In this document: piece by piece, positions 1-9,170 of the stretch
Position numbering within the stretch: position 1 is the stretch's first letter
Layout of the letters: each line of letters starts with the position of its first letter
Assembly: GCF_030929595.1 (NCBI RefSeq)
Contig: NZ_JAVFVR010000014.1
Span: 44,788-108,787 of the forward strand
From: Flavobacterium sp. LHD-85
Lineage (GTDB): Bacteria; Bacteroidota; Bacteroidia; Flavobacteriales; Flavobacteriaceae
Reading direction: 5' to 3'
Length of the DNA: 64,000 nucleotides
Translations under genes and position numbers: made by a program
Notes under the pieces: model-generated
Told to the model about the DNA's origin: nothing
Databases searched by the model: none
What the model saw: only the letters and a program-made list of their open reading frames with translations

Positions 1-186
1 GATAAGGCTAGATTATCGTTAGGAGAATTGTCTATTCAGTATGAGTTTCAAAAAGCAGATATTTTAAGTCAGATTGCCGTTCAGCAGCAAAACTTCAATG
101 AGTTGGAAAAAGCAATTAAGGATGAGCACGGAGATATTCGTGTGAACATTGAAACCGGCGAAATTGTAAAACAAGAACAAGAATAA
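1..186 (+). CDS. 3' end of an unrecognised gene upstream of a tail-like cluster
   Basis: An open frame runs from the first base to a TAA at 184-186 and gives 61 C-terminal residues; the start lies outside the window. The peptide is rich in Gln, Glu and Lys and looks helical (heptad-like QKADILSQIAVQQQNFNEL), with a short strand-like end (DIRVNIETGEIV) and an acidic-polar tail. It is co-directional with the tail-like cluster that follows after 274-307 bases. I do not recognise the family. A small structural or chaperone protein of the same cluster is possible, but nothing in the sequence proves it. Confidence 0.6.
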   Translation, partial: DKARLSLGELSIQYEFQKADILSQIAVQQQNFNELEKAIKDEHGDIRVNIETGEIVKQEQE

Positions 187-216
187 TTCTTGACCATAAT
201 CTTTAGATAGTTATTT

Positions 217-254
217 AGGAACCACAAATTTACGAGCCTTCTGGCGTGGTTCCT
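217..254. repeat. 9-bp perfect inverted repeat
   Basis: AGGAACCAC (217-225) is matched by GTGGTTCCT (246-254) around a 20-base spacer, 30 bases after the stop codon at 186. No T-run follows on the plus strand, so it is not a typical intrinsic terminator, but its place suggests a role in ending or stabilising the upstream transcript. Confidence 0.4.
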
Positions 255-382
255 ATTGGCTATAATACTCTCCTATCGCATTTTTCGTCTACTTACTTCT
301 AGACAACCTGCTTTTTTTAACTCATTGCTTTTTTAAAATTCAATTTTACAGCAATAAAAATAAATTAATAGCACTTAAAAAA

Positions 383-420
383 AGGTGAAGTCAAAAAGCG
401 TAAAAAATTGCTTTTCACCT
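383..420. terminator. bulged hairpin, terminator-like on the minus strand
   Basis: AGGTGAA (383-389) pairs with TTCACCT (414-420), and AAGC (396-399) with GCTT (410-413), leaving a six-base bulge. Read on the minus strand the hairpin is followed by TTTTTTT, the form of an intrinsic terminator, yet no leftward gene lies to its right. On the plus strand it sits about 74 bases before the start at 494, in the leader of that gene. Confidence 0.35.
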
Positions 421-493
421 CATCAAACTTAGTTTTTGCTTAACGCAATCCTTCTCTAAGTTGAGACAAATCATAATCAATTATAAACAAAGT

Positions 494-1291
494 ATGGAAT
501 ATTACAATATAGCCAAGTCATTGACTGTGGCAAAAAATGATTGCGCTGCCGGAGTCATGGGAACTTCCGTTACTCTAACTGCAAACGCAAACCAATTCGT
601 GTCTACAGTAAGTGTTGAAGACGCCAATTCAAAAGCTGATGCATGGTTAGCTGCGAATGTTCAGGCCTATGCCAATAATGTAGGTTCGTGCAGAATTACA
701 GCCTGGAGAGGAGTAAATCCGTCTTGTGTTGTTGAACCTGATGTAAACTTAGCACCTTTTAACTACATGGTTATTAGATATAAATGGGCATTAGGAGCAG
801 GACAAGATTTCGACACATATACCGGAATTATTAATTCAGGAACCTCTTTAGATAATAAATGGATGGGATGGGGGCATGGATTTAATAACGAAATCCCAAT
901 AAATGCCCAAGCTGAAGATTCGTACATCATGTGGGCTGGCGATAATACACAAGCAAATGGTGTTGAAAGCTGTCTTGTGAATTTCAGTAAAATTACAAGA
1001 GACTACCCTACTTTAAATACCGTTCAGATAAGAATGGCCGGCTCATGGTATAGAACTGTCGAAACAGGAAATATAGATGTAGAAATAGTTACGTATCTCG
1101 GTGGAACAATGCAAAAATCAGGTTACGACATCATTAATGTTGGCGGAACTCTGATCGATAAAAAGAACTTTTCTAAAAAAGTACCAATTCAAGGAACCAA
1201 TTTGGCTAAAAACATTGAAGCTGTCACAAACCTCGGATACGTTACCTACATTAAAGACTCGTCTACAGGAAAAATCGTAATTAAATATTAA
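494..1291 (+). CDS. DUF5977 domain protein of a tail-like cluster
   Basis: This protein of 265 residues has an N-terminal DUF5977-type domain (about residues 1-57), recognised by the pattern YYNIAKSLTVAKNDC...G..GTSVTLTA...FVSTVS..DANSKADAWLAANVQAYANN.GSC with its bracketing cysteines. The rest (about 75-265) is rich in Trp, Gly and Tyr and probably beta-structured, with no family I can name. I place the start at ATG 494, directly after an A-rich ribosome-binding tract, and not at the in-frame TTG at 461. No signal peptide is seen. The next gene, 12 bases on, carries the same DUF5977 domain, so the two are paralogous in this part. A structural role in a tail or appendage is inferred from the neighbours only. 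Confidence 0.75.
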   Translation: MEYYNIAKSLTVAKNDCAAGVMGTSVTLTANANQFVSTVSVEDANSKADAWLAANVQAYANNVGSCRITAWRGVNPSCVVEPDVNLAPFNYMVIRYKWALGAGQDFDTYTGIINSGTSLDNKWMGWGHGFNNEIPINAQAEDSYIMWAGDNTQANGVESCLVNFSKITRDYPTLNTVQIRMAGSWYRTVETGNIDVEIVTYLGGTMQKSGYDIINVGGTLIDKKNFSKKVPIQGTNLAKNIEAVTNLGYVTYIKDSSTGKIVIKY

Positions 1292-1303
1292 AAAAACAAA
1301 CGT

Positions 1304-2179
1304 ATGGGAAATACAGGATACAAATCTTTTGGGGCGCTCGAATTATATTATATTGATGACGGAAGCCCAACAGGACAGCCAACGAAACCAAATGTAGTTA
1401 CAGATCCTGATTATATTGCACCCGTTTTAGATACTACCACATGTGCTCCTAGCATAAGATACTATAGCGTAGAAAAAAAATTAAGCGCAAAAAAAAACAA
1501 TTGCGGAACAGGATACAGCGGAAGCACCGTCACACTTACTGCTCTTCCAAATCAATTTGTCTCTACCGTAAGTCTTGCAGATGCCAATGCTCAAGCAGAT
1601 GCGTGGTTAGCAGCAAACGTACAGGCTCATGCAAATATGGCAGGAACATGCGAAGTCACTCCAGCCTCTGGCGGTGGAGGTGGCGGAAGTGGATGTTTTG
1701 TTGAAGGCACTCTAATCACGTTACCTGACGGAACAAGAAAAGCAATTGAAAAACTTATTCTTGACGAATTATTGCTTTCTACGGAAATTGAAACGCTTAA
1801 CGATACCAATATTCCTAATGAATTGTATAAATGGTCATGCAAACATTTATCTGAAAACAGAATCATATCGCCTATTACAAAAATTGCAAAACAAGTTACC
1901 GACAAAACAATTATTGTCAATGAAGGATTATTGGAGGCCACTCCTACTCACCTACAGTTAATTCAACGCAATGGATTTTGGAGATTTATTCCTTTGGGAG
2001 ATATAGTGGTTGGAGATAATTTATACGCGATAGATAGCGAAATTATTCCTGTTACTTCTGTAACTGTGAATTTAGAAAAACGAAACATCTATCCAATGAC
2101 TTTGAATCCATTTCACACCTATTTTGCAAATGGAATTTTAACTCACAACTATAAAGAAGCGATGCATAATGATAATTAA
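1304..2179 (+). CDS. DUF5977 protein with C-terminal Hint (bacterial intein-like) domain
   Basis: Protein of 291 residues. A DUF5977 domain (about 51-118, YYSVEKKLSAKKNNC...QADAWLAANVQAHAN..GTC) is followed by a Gly/Ser linker (about 122-130) and a Hint domain from Cys131 to Asn282. Hint hallmarks are the N-terminal splicing block CFVEGTLITLPDG, the TxxH block (ATPTHLQL) and the C-terminal block HTYFANGILTHN. Families with this fold cut their own backbone through a Cys thioester and Asn cyclisation. The residue after His-Asn is Tyr283, not Cys/Ser/Thr, which fits bacterial intein-like domains that cleave or transfer but do not splice in the usual way. Only nine residues follow. A paralogous Hint domain of the same 152-residue length ends the protein encoded at 9170-10402. 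Confidence 0.85.
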   Translation: MGNTGYKSFGALELYYIDDGSPTGQPTKPNVVTDPDYIAPVLDTTTCAPSIRYYSVEKKLSAKKNNCGTGYSGSTVTLTALPNQFVSTVSLADANAQADAWLAANVQAHANMAGTCEVTPASGGGGGGSGCFVEGTLITLPDGTRKAIEKLILDELLLSTEIETLNDTNIPNELYKWSCKHLSENRIISPITKIAKQVTDKTIIVNEGLLEATPTHLQLIQRNGFWRFIPLGDIVVGDNLYAIDSEIIPVTSVTVNLEKRNIYPMTLNPFHTYFANGILTHNYKEAMHNDN

Positions 2180-2241
2180 AGCAGAACGTCATCTTAATGA
2201 ATAAAAATCGTTTCTTCTTTTACAAACTCTACAAAGTATTT

Positions 2242-2324
2242 AATCCAAATTCTACAAAAAATTCTTTTTTGAAATTGACCTTAAAATAATCTTTAGTCAA
2301 AAAAAAGAATGTAGAATTTGGATT
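2242..2324. promoter_or_regulatory. long hairpin in the leader of the first fibre gene
   Basis: AATCCAAATTCTACA (2242-2256) is perfectly complementary to TGTAGAATTTGGATT (2310-2324). The inner arms continue as TTCTTTTTT (2262-2270) against AAAAAAGAA (2301-2309) with a five-base bulge, around a loop of about 30 bases. The structure ends 60 bases before the fibre start at 2385. It may be a terminator for the Hint gene, a leader structure, or both; there is no T-run after it on the plus strand. Confidence 0.55.
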
Positions 2325-2384
2325 TACGTGTATATCATTTCAAAAGAAGGTTTTAAATACACAGCAATTATCAATAAACAAAAA

Positions 2385-5300
2385 ATGGATACAAATCATA
2401 ACAGAATAAAAGTCTCCGACTTAGAAACAAGCGACCCCGATAAAATTTTAATAACCAATACCGATGGTGAGTTAGAATTTACTGACATAAACGATATCAG
2501 TTACAACTCCCTTGATTATATTGTTCCAGGCAAAGCTTTGGATGCCAGACAAGGAAAAATCTTAAAAGATTTAATTGATGATGCAAACGAATTGCTTGCT
2601 TCTGATAATATCGATTTAAATACGCTTCAAAAATTAGGAGATGCTATTGAAGCAGTCCGCAGTTCTTTAAGCACAATAGTAGTAAATGATTTAAGTACTG
2701 GAGGCTCTACAAAAGCTCTATCGGCTGAAATGGGAAAAACTCTGCAAACCAATAAAGTCGATAAAGTTGCTGGAAAAAGCTTAATTTCTGACAGTGAGAT
2801 TACTCGTCTGGCGACACTATCAAATTATGTGCATCCTACTACTCATACTCCAAACATTATTGCACAAGATTCAGAAAACCGATTTGTTTCTGATACTGAA
2901 AAAGCAAATTGGAACGCAAAACAAGGTTCTTTGGGATTTACTCCTGAAAATGCTTCGAATAAAAATATTGCCAATGGTTATGCTGGTTTAGGAGCAGATG
3001 GAAAATTAATCTCTTCTCAACTTCCCACCATTACAGTAAATGATACTTTCGTTGTAGCTTCAGAAGCTGCAATGTTAGCATTAATTGCAGAAACAGGAGA
3101 TATTGCAGTAAGAACCGATTTAAGTAAATCGTTTATTTTAAAAGGCTCAAATTCAGCTATTTTAAATGATTGGCAGGAATTATTATCTCCTACTAGTGAA
3201 GTAACAAAAGTTTTTGGAAGAAATGGCGCGGTTACGGCTCAAGCTGGTGATTACAATGCAGATCAAATTACTGAAACAGCATCAAGAAAATTTCAGTCTG
3301 CAACTCAACAAGCATTTAATGATGCGACAAGCTCGATTCAGACACAATTAAATTCCAAAGCTTCTACAACTGGTTCAGGAGCTTCAGGCACTTGGAGTAT
3401 TAATGTAACAGGAAATGCAAATACTGCAGGCGGATTAGCTGTTCATTCGTCAACAAACAATGAACCGAATAAAATTGTAAGAACAGATGCCAACGGTTAT
3501 ATCCAGGCAGGATGGATTAATACTGTTTCTGGAGACAGCGGAGCAACTCCAATCAATAGAATTTATGCATCTGATGATCAATACTTGAGATACTATACAC
3601 CTGCAAATTTTATAAATTCTTTAGGATTAGCTACTACTGCAACAAATAGGTGGTATGATGGTTGGGTTAATGCTCCTGGCTATGATGCGAACACTATTGG
3701 AGAGAATAAATCTGGATTCTCATATGCAAATAATTGTCCTTTAAGTGGTCAATTAATACACTTTGGTTCCGGAGGATATAGCTTACAATTAAATTCAAAT
3801 TATGGATCAGGAATAGCAGACGTTAGATTTAGAACACATAACGGAGATGCAAATACTTGGGGAGATTGGGGAAGATTTTTATCCGATGCCAATTATGCCA
3901 CATATTCAGCATTTTCTGGCATAGTATCTTCTGGTCTTGGTTTTCAAACTGCCAGTTATGCAACCAATACCAGAAATAGAATTTGGTCTTTTGGCAATGC
4001 TGACGGATATGGATTAAGTTATTTTCAGGGATCAGCTGGTCAAAATGGAGCAGATTCAATTGGAATCCATTTTGGAAATGCAACAAATGCGGGTTCAAAA
4101 TTTATTTTTGCTACTAATGGTGATTTCTTAACATCTGGTCTAACTACAAGTTCTGCTTTGGGCGTCAATCAAACTAATGGTTCTGGTCAAGGTCTTTCTT
4201 TATATGGTGGCGCGACAAATAGTATGCCTTCTTATGGCTTAATGTTTGCTACAACATCAAACTATGGTGGCCATGGATCTGTCGGTGGAGATTGGGCAAC
4301 CTATTTTACCATGGCAGGCGCTACTAATCGAGGATGGATATTTCGTTCTGAAAGTTCAAACATTGCAAGCATTAGCGCAACAGGAGTATTTACTGGATCA
4401 AACTTTGCAGGACCATTATCAGGAAATGCCAGTACTGCTACAATAGCCAATCAGATGAATTGGAATAATTATGGTGCTGGCCATACTATTTTTGACGCTT
4501 CAGCATCAGTATCTCCTTCAGGCACTTCAGTAAATAATGCCAATGCCCAAATTGCTTGGACTACAACTTACCCTTCTCTTATGGGATGGAATGGTGCCAA
4601 TACTTATGGCCTTAGAGTTGACTCTTCGAGAATTTCTGATCGATCGTCTCGTTCGAATGGTAATTTTTACATTGATGATGATTATGGATGCGGGATTGTT
4701 GGACGCTATTCTGATGTTAGATATCAAGGTATTTTTTCGATGGGGGATGCTTACAAATTAGCATCAGATGGTACAGCATCTGGTAACTGTTACGGATTAG
4801 CTTGGACACATTCTAATATTGGAGGTCAGTCAATAGCTGGGCTTAGTCATCAATTATTAGTAATGGAAGCAGGAACTACTAAAACAGCTATTGGTTCAGG
4901 AATTTGGACTTCTGGAGCTGTTACAGGATCAAGATTTGCTGCCGGATATGATGCTGGAGTTGCAAATTCATTTTCTTGCGATGGATGGTTTAGATCTGGT
5001 GGACCATCAGGCTGGTACAGCTCTACTTATGGTGGAGGAATTTGGATGCAAAACTCTACTAACGTTGAAATTTATGGCAATAAACAACTTTTGGTAAATA
5101 ACGGTATTGTTGCAACTGGAGATATAACAGCCTACTATTCTGATGAACGATTAAAAACGAGAAAAGGCAATATTACCAATGCTATTGATAAAGTTAAAAC
5201 CTTAAATGGTTTTTATTATAAGAACAATCGCTTAGCAAAAAGCTTTGGCTATAAATCTACTGATTTGCAAATCGGACTTTCTGCACAAGAAGTACAAGCC

Positions 5301-5486
5301 ATTTTACCAGAAGTTGTTACTACTGCTCCATTTGATAGAAAAGTTACAGAAGAAGGAGAGGAAGTTTCTAAATCTGGTGAAAACTATTTAACTGTTAACT
5401 ACGCTAAACTAGTTCCTCTTTTAGTTGAAGCAATAAAAGAACAGCAAGCTCAGATAGATTATTTATTAGCTAAAATTGGCGAATAG
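2385..5486 (+). CDS. long tail-fibre-like protein with self-cleaving Peptidase_S74 domain
   Basis: Protein of 1033 residues. The N-terminal part (MDTNHNRIKVSDLE..., to about residue 330) has phage-fibre phrases such as VSDTEKANWNAK and VFGRNGAVTAQAGDYNADQIT. A long Gly/Ser/Thr/Asn-rich repetitive shaft follows. The C-terminus (about 912-1033) is a Peptidase_S74 intramolecular chaperone with the Ser-Lys dyad motif SDERLK (Ser919, Lys924) and a final helical stretch (LVEAIKEQQAQIDYLLAKI). In endosialidase-type fibres this domain trimerises the shaft and then cuts itself off. The start is set at ATG 2385 because the paralogous fibre begins with the same residues; an in-frame GTG at 2328 is less likely. 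It is the first of two tandem fibres. Confidence 0.9.
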   Translation: MDTNHNRIKVSDLETSDPDKILITNTDGELEFTDINDISYNSLDYIVPGKALDARQGKILKDLIDDANELLASDNIDLNTLQKLGDAIEAVRSSLSTIVVNDLSTGGSTKALSAEMGKTLQTNKVDKVAGKSLISDSEITRLATLSNYVHPTTHTPNIIAQDSENRFVSDTEKANWNAKQGSLGFTPENASNKNIANGYAGLGADGKLISSQLPTITVNDTFVVASEAAMLALIAETGDIAVRTDLSKSFILKGSNSAILNDWQELLSPTSEVTKVFGRNGAVTAQAGDYNADQITETASRKFQSATQQAFNDATSSIQTQLNSKASTTGSGASGTWSINVTGNANTAGGLAVHSSTNNEPNKIVRTDANGYIQAGWINTVSGDSGATPINRIYASDDQYLRYYTPANFINSLGLATTATNRWYDGWVNAPGYDANTIGENKSGFSYANNCPLSGQLIHFGSGGYSLQLNSNYGSGIADVRFRTHNGDANTWGDWGRFLSDANYATYSAFSGIVSSGLGFQTASYATNTRNRIWSFGNADGYGLSYFQGSAGQNGADSIGIHFGNATNAGSKFIFATNGDFLTSGLTTSSALGVNQTNGSGQGLSLYGGATNSMPSYGLMFATTSNYGGHGSVGGDWATYFTMAGATNRGWIFRSESSNIASISATGVFTGSNFAGPLSGNASTATIANQMNWNNYGAGHTIFDASASVSPSGTSVNNANAQIAWTTTYPSLMGWNGANTYGLRVDSSRISDRSSRSNGNFYIDDDYGCGIVGRYSDVRYQGIFSMGDAYKLASDGTASGNCYGLAWTHSNIGGQSIAGLSHQLLVMEAGTTKTAIGSGIWTSGAVTGSRFAAGYDAGVANSFSCDGWFRSGGPSGWYSSTYGGGIWMQNSTNVEIYGNKQLLVNNGIVATGDITAYYSDERLKTRKGNITNAIDKVKTLNGFYYKNNRLAKSFGYKSTDLQIGLSAQEVQAILPEVVTTAPFDRKVTEEGEEVSKSGENYLTVNYAKLVPLLVEAIKEQQAQIDYLLAKIGE

Positions 5487-5630
5487 AACCTTAAATTCTC
5501 CTTATCCTTTACTGTCTATAATTAATTAGAAAACCTATCTAGAACTCTCTATTTTGCTTTAAATGCAAAAGCTTCAGCTTATTTCTATTCTTTCTAAAAC
5601 CAGTAAAACTAAATAATTTAATCAATTCAT

Positions 5631-8600
5631 ATGAATACAAATCATAATAGGATAAAAGTATCCGACCTAGAAACAAACAGTTCTGATCAAATTTTAATTA
5701 CAAACTCCAATGGCGAATTAGAGTTTAGCAATATTAAGAATATCAGTTACAATGCATTGGATTATGCCCTTGAAGGCAAAGCTCTTGATGCTAGACAAGG
5801 TAAAATCTTAAAGGGTTTTATTGACAATATTAATGCTTTACTTGCTTCTGATAATGCAAACTTAAATACTGTTCAGGAATTAGTCGATGCTATCGAAGCA
5901 ATTCAAGCGTCGCTAAATACTATTTTGGTAAATGACCTTACAACTGGAGGAGCTGCAAAAGCATTATCTGCAGAAATGGGAAAAGTGTTGCAAAACAATA
6001 AAGTTGATAAAGTAGCAGGAAAAAGTCTTCTTTCAGATTCAGAAATTACGCGTCTGGGGACACTTGTAAACTACACACATCCAACAACTCATGCTCCAAG
6101 TATTATAGCACAAGATGCAAGTAATCGTTTTGTTTCTGATGCTGAAAAAGCCACTTGGAATGCAAAACAATCTGCTCTCGGATTTACTCCTGAAAATATT
6201 TCAAACAAAAATGCAGTTAATGGTTATGCAGGATTAGGAGCAGACGGAAAACTTATCGCTGCTCAATTGCCTTCAATTGCAATTAAAAATACTTTCGTAA
6301 CCGCTTCACAAACTGCCATGTTAGCTTTAATTGCAGAAACAGGAGATATGGCTATTAGAAGTGATGTGAATAAGTCTTATGTCTTAAAAGGAACCAATCC
6401 AGCATTAATAAACGATTGGCAAGAATTGTTGACTCCGCCTGATGCTGTCACTACTGTTTTTGGCCGTAACGGAGCTGTTGTCTCTCAAACAGGAGATTAT
6501 ACAGCCGATCAGATTAGTGAAACTGCATCGAGAAAATTTCAAACGGCCAATCAAAATACTTTTAATGATGCAACATCTAGTATTCAGACACAGTTAAACT
6601 CAAAACAAGCAAACATCGCCGCAGGTACTACAAGTCAGTATTTTAGAGGTGATAAAAGCTGGCAGACGCTAGACAAAACTGCTGTTGGTTTGGCTAACGC
6701 AGATAATACTTCTGATGCCGCTAAAAATGTTTTATCTGCAACTAAACTGACAACCGCCAGAACGATCAATGGGGTTGCTTTTGACGGTTCTGCAAATATT
6801 ACAATCAATGCTGTAGATTCAACCGCAAGAATTGCTTCTAGCGAAAAAGGCGCCGCTAATGGAGTAGCAACACTTGATGCCAGCGGTATTATTTTAACAT
6901 CACAGCTGCCAAGCTATGTGGATGATGTTTTGGAATTTACAAATCTAGCTGGTTTTCCGGCAACTGGAGAAACTGGAAAAATTTATATTGCTAAAGACAC
7001 TAACAAAACTTATCGTTGGGGAGGATCTGCCTATGTCTACATTACAAGCGGTGCAGTAGACAGCGTTGCAGGGAAAACTGGCGTTGTAACATTGGCTAAA
7101 ACCGATGTTGGTCTTGGAAGTGTAGATAATACTGCCGATGCTGCTAAAAATGTTTTGTCAGCTACGAAATTAACAACTCCTAGAACAATCAATGGGGTTT
7201 CTTTTGATGGTTCTGCAAACATTACCATTACTGATCCAACAAAAGAAAATAGTGTAACTGCAGGTACAGCTTCTCAATACTGGAGAGGGGATAAAACTTG
7301 GCAAGCTCTAACTACAGCTAATGTTCCTGAATCTGGCAACTTATATTTTTCAAACGCAAGATCAATTGCCTCAATATTGACAGGATATAGTTCTACACCG
7401 GGCACAATTGCGGCGACCGATTCAATTTTAACAGCGATTAATAAATTAAATGGAAATGATGTTTTAAAGGCTCCCCTAGCCTCTCCTTCATTTACAGGAA
7501 CAGTTACTGCACCAACTTTTTCTGGAGCTTTAACGGGAAATGCTTCAACAGCAACTATTCTACAGACTCCTAGAACAATCAATGGAGTTTCTTTTGATGG
7601 TTCTGCAAACATTACCATTACTGATCCAACAAAAGAAAATAGTATTACCGCAGGTACAGCTTCTCAATATTGGAGAGGAGATAAAACTTGGCAAGCTCTA
7701 ACTACAGCTAATGTTCCTGAATCTGGCAACTTATATTTTTCAAACGCAAGATCAATTGCCTCAATATTGACAGGATATAGTTCTACACCGGGCACAATTG
7801 CTGCGACCGATTCAATTTTAACAGCTATTAATAAATTAAATGGAAATGATGCTTTAAAGGCTCCCCTAGCCTCTCCAACATTTACAGGAACAGTTACCGC
7901 ACCAACTTTTTCTGGAGCTTTAACGGGGAATGCTTCAACAGCAACTATTCTACAGACTCCTAGAACAATTAATGGAGTATCGTTTAATGGTTCTGCAAAC
8001 ATTACCATTGCCGATTCAACAAAATTACCACTAATTGGTGGAACAATGAGCGGAGATATTATATTTCCCGGTACTGATCGTTCAGAAGGCATTTTTGGAA
8101 CTTATGATTCAACAAAAACGCAATCAATTTGGTCTATGGGAACTGCTTATAGAAACTCTATTGATGGTTCAAATTTTGGCACTCTCTATGGTCTTGCATA
8201 TAAACATACCAATAATCCATCAGGAGGAACTATGGCTGGTGGACATCAAATGGTATGGTGTAGCAATGGTTCTCCTAAATCTGCCATTGGAGATGGAATC
8301 TGGACATCAGGAACAATTACCGGAGACGGTTCAGGGTTAACAGGTATCTCGCAAACGTTCAGCATTGGAGGAAATGCTGCGACAGCAACTAGATTACAAA
8401 CACCGAGAACAATTAATGGCGTTTTATTTGATGGTTCTGCAAATATTACTATTGTTGATTCTTCAAAAGCACCACTGGCTTCTCCAACATTTACAGGAAC
8501 TGTAACTGCTCCTACTTTTGTTGGAAATTTAAATGGAAATTCTACCGGATTTCCATTCCAATCGGGTGTGCAATTAGATAATCTATCTGGCAGTATTTCA

Positions 8601-9170
8601 ACTATTGCAAGAGAAGAAGCTCCTTCTTCAGGTTATTACTATACTTCAACATTGCATATGGCTTCAGGTGATGGTAGACAGCAATTGACTATTTCAAGAG
8701 ATGGTAGTGGTATGAAATTTAGAGGAAATACTACAGCAAGTGGAACTACTGGGTGGACATCTTGGAAAACCGTTTTAACAGATTCTAACTACGCTGCTTA
8801 TTCCGCGTTTTCAGGTGCAATTACTGGTGCTTCTTTAACTGTATCCGGAGATGTTACTGCTTTTTCTGATGCAAGAGTTAAAGAAAATATCAGGCCTATT
8901 TCAAATGTAATTGAAAGAATTCAAGCTTCAAGAGGAGTTGTTTATGATCGAATTGATAACGATCAAAAGAACAATATCGGGTTTATTGCTCAAGAACTTG
9001 AAGAAAATTTCCCTGAATTGGTACTTACTCGAGAAGATGGAACAAAAGCTGTAAAATATCAAAATGCTGTTGCTGTATTATTTGAAGCAGTAAAAAAACA
9101 GCAGGCACAGATTGAAGAACAGGATAAAAAAATGAAACTTATTCTTGAACATTTAAACCTAAAATTATAA
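5631..9170 (+). CDS. second long tail-fibre-like protein with Peptidase_S74 domain and internal repeats
   Basis: Protein of 1179 residues, paralogous to the preceding fibre over its first 330 or so residues (MNTNHNRIKVSDLETNSSDQ...). The shaft contains five copies of a phrase R-T-I-N-G-V-x-F-[DN]-G-S-A-N-I-T-I, near bases 6760, 7181, 7571, 7961 and 8404, and two near-identical 130-residue units encoded by 7176-7565 and 7566-7955. The C-terminus (about 1073-1179) is a Peptidase_S74 domain with SDARVK (Ser1079, Lys1084) and a terminal coiled-coil-like helix. A trimeric fibre matured by autocleavage is expected from the family. The stop codon overlaps the next start by one base (TAATG), suggesting translational coupling. 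Intergenic space to the first fibre is 144 bases. Confidence 0.9.
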   Translation: MNTNHNRIKVSDLETNSSDQILITNSNGELEFSNIKNISYNALDYALEGKALDARQGKILKGFIDNINALLASDNANLNTVQELVDAIEAIQASLNTILVNDLTTGGAAKALSAEMGKVLQNNKVDKVAGKSLLSDSEITRLGTLVNYTHPTTHAPSIIAQDASNRFVSDAEKATWNAKQSALGFTPENISNKNAVNGYAGLGADGKLIAAQLPSIAIKNTFVTASQTAMLALIAETGDMAIRSDVNKSYVLKGTNPALINDWQELLTPPDAVTTVFGRNGAVVSQTGDYTADQISETASRKFQTANQNTFNDATSSIQTQLNSKQANIAAGTTSQYFRGDKSWQTLDKTAVGLANADNTSDAAKNVLSATKLTTARTINGVAFDGSANITINAVDSTARIASSEKGAANGVATLDASGIILTSQLPSYVDDVLEFTNLAGFPATGETGKIYIAKDTNKTYRWGGSAYVYITSGAVDSVAGKTGVVTLAKTDVGLGSVDNTADAAKNVLSATKLTTPRTINGVSFDGSANITITDPTKENSVTAGTASQYWRGDKTWQALTTANVPESGNLYFSNARSIASILTGYSSTPGTIAATDSILTAINKLNGNDVLKAPLASPSFTGTVTAPTFSGALTGNASTATILQTPRTINGVSFDGSANITITDPTKENSITAGTASQYWRGDKTWQALTTANVPESGNLYFSNARSIASILTGYSSTPGTIAATDSILTAINKLNGNDALKAPLASPTFTGTVTAPTFSGALTGNASTATILQTPRTINGVSFNGSANITIADSTKLPLIGGTMSGDIIFPGTDRSEGIFGTYDSTKTQSIWSMGTAYRNSIDGSNFGTLYGLAYKHTNNPSGGTMAGGHQMVWCSNGSPKSAIGDGIWTSGTITGDGSGLTGISQTFSIGGNAATATRLQTPRTINGVLFDGSANITIVDSSKAPLASPTFTGTVTAPTFVGNLNGNSTGFPFQSGVQLDNLSGSISTIAREEAPSSGYYYTSTLHMASGDGRQQLTISRDGSGMKFRGNTTASGTTGWTSWKTVLTDSNYAAYSAFSGAITGASLTVSGDVTAFSDARVKENIRPISNVIERIQASRGVVYDRIDNDQKNNIGFIAQELEENFPELVLTREDGTKAVKYQNAVAVLFEAVKKQQAQIEEQDKKMKLILEHLNLKL
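7176..7955 (+). repeat. two tandem 390-bp units inside the second fibre gene
   Basis: The segment starting ACTCCTAGAACAATC at 7176 recurs at 7566 and starts again at 7956, an exact 390-base (130-codon) period. The two full units are almost identical at DNA level, and the third stops resembling them after about 70 bases. Older, diverged copies of the repeat head lie near 6755 and 8400. In-frame unit gain or loss would change fibre length by 130 residues per unit. Confidence 0.9.

Noticed and set aside
461..493. TTG start at 461 for the DUF5977 gene
   Set aside because: ATG 494 has an A-rich ribosome-binding tract and begins at the domain boundary; the TTG adds residues unlike the family.
2328..2384. 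GTG start at 2328 for the first fibre gene
   Set aside because: The paralogous fibre starts at the residue equivalent to ATG 2385, and the GTG lies directly next to a large hairpin.
7037..8092. Three leftward open frames inside the second fibre gene
   Set aside because: They are mirror images of the repeated fibre sequence and repeat each other for that reason.
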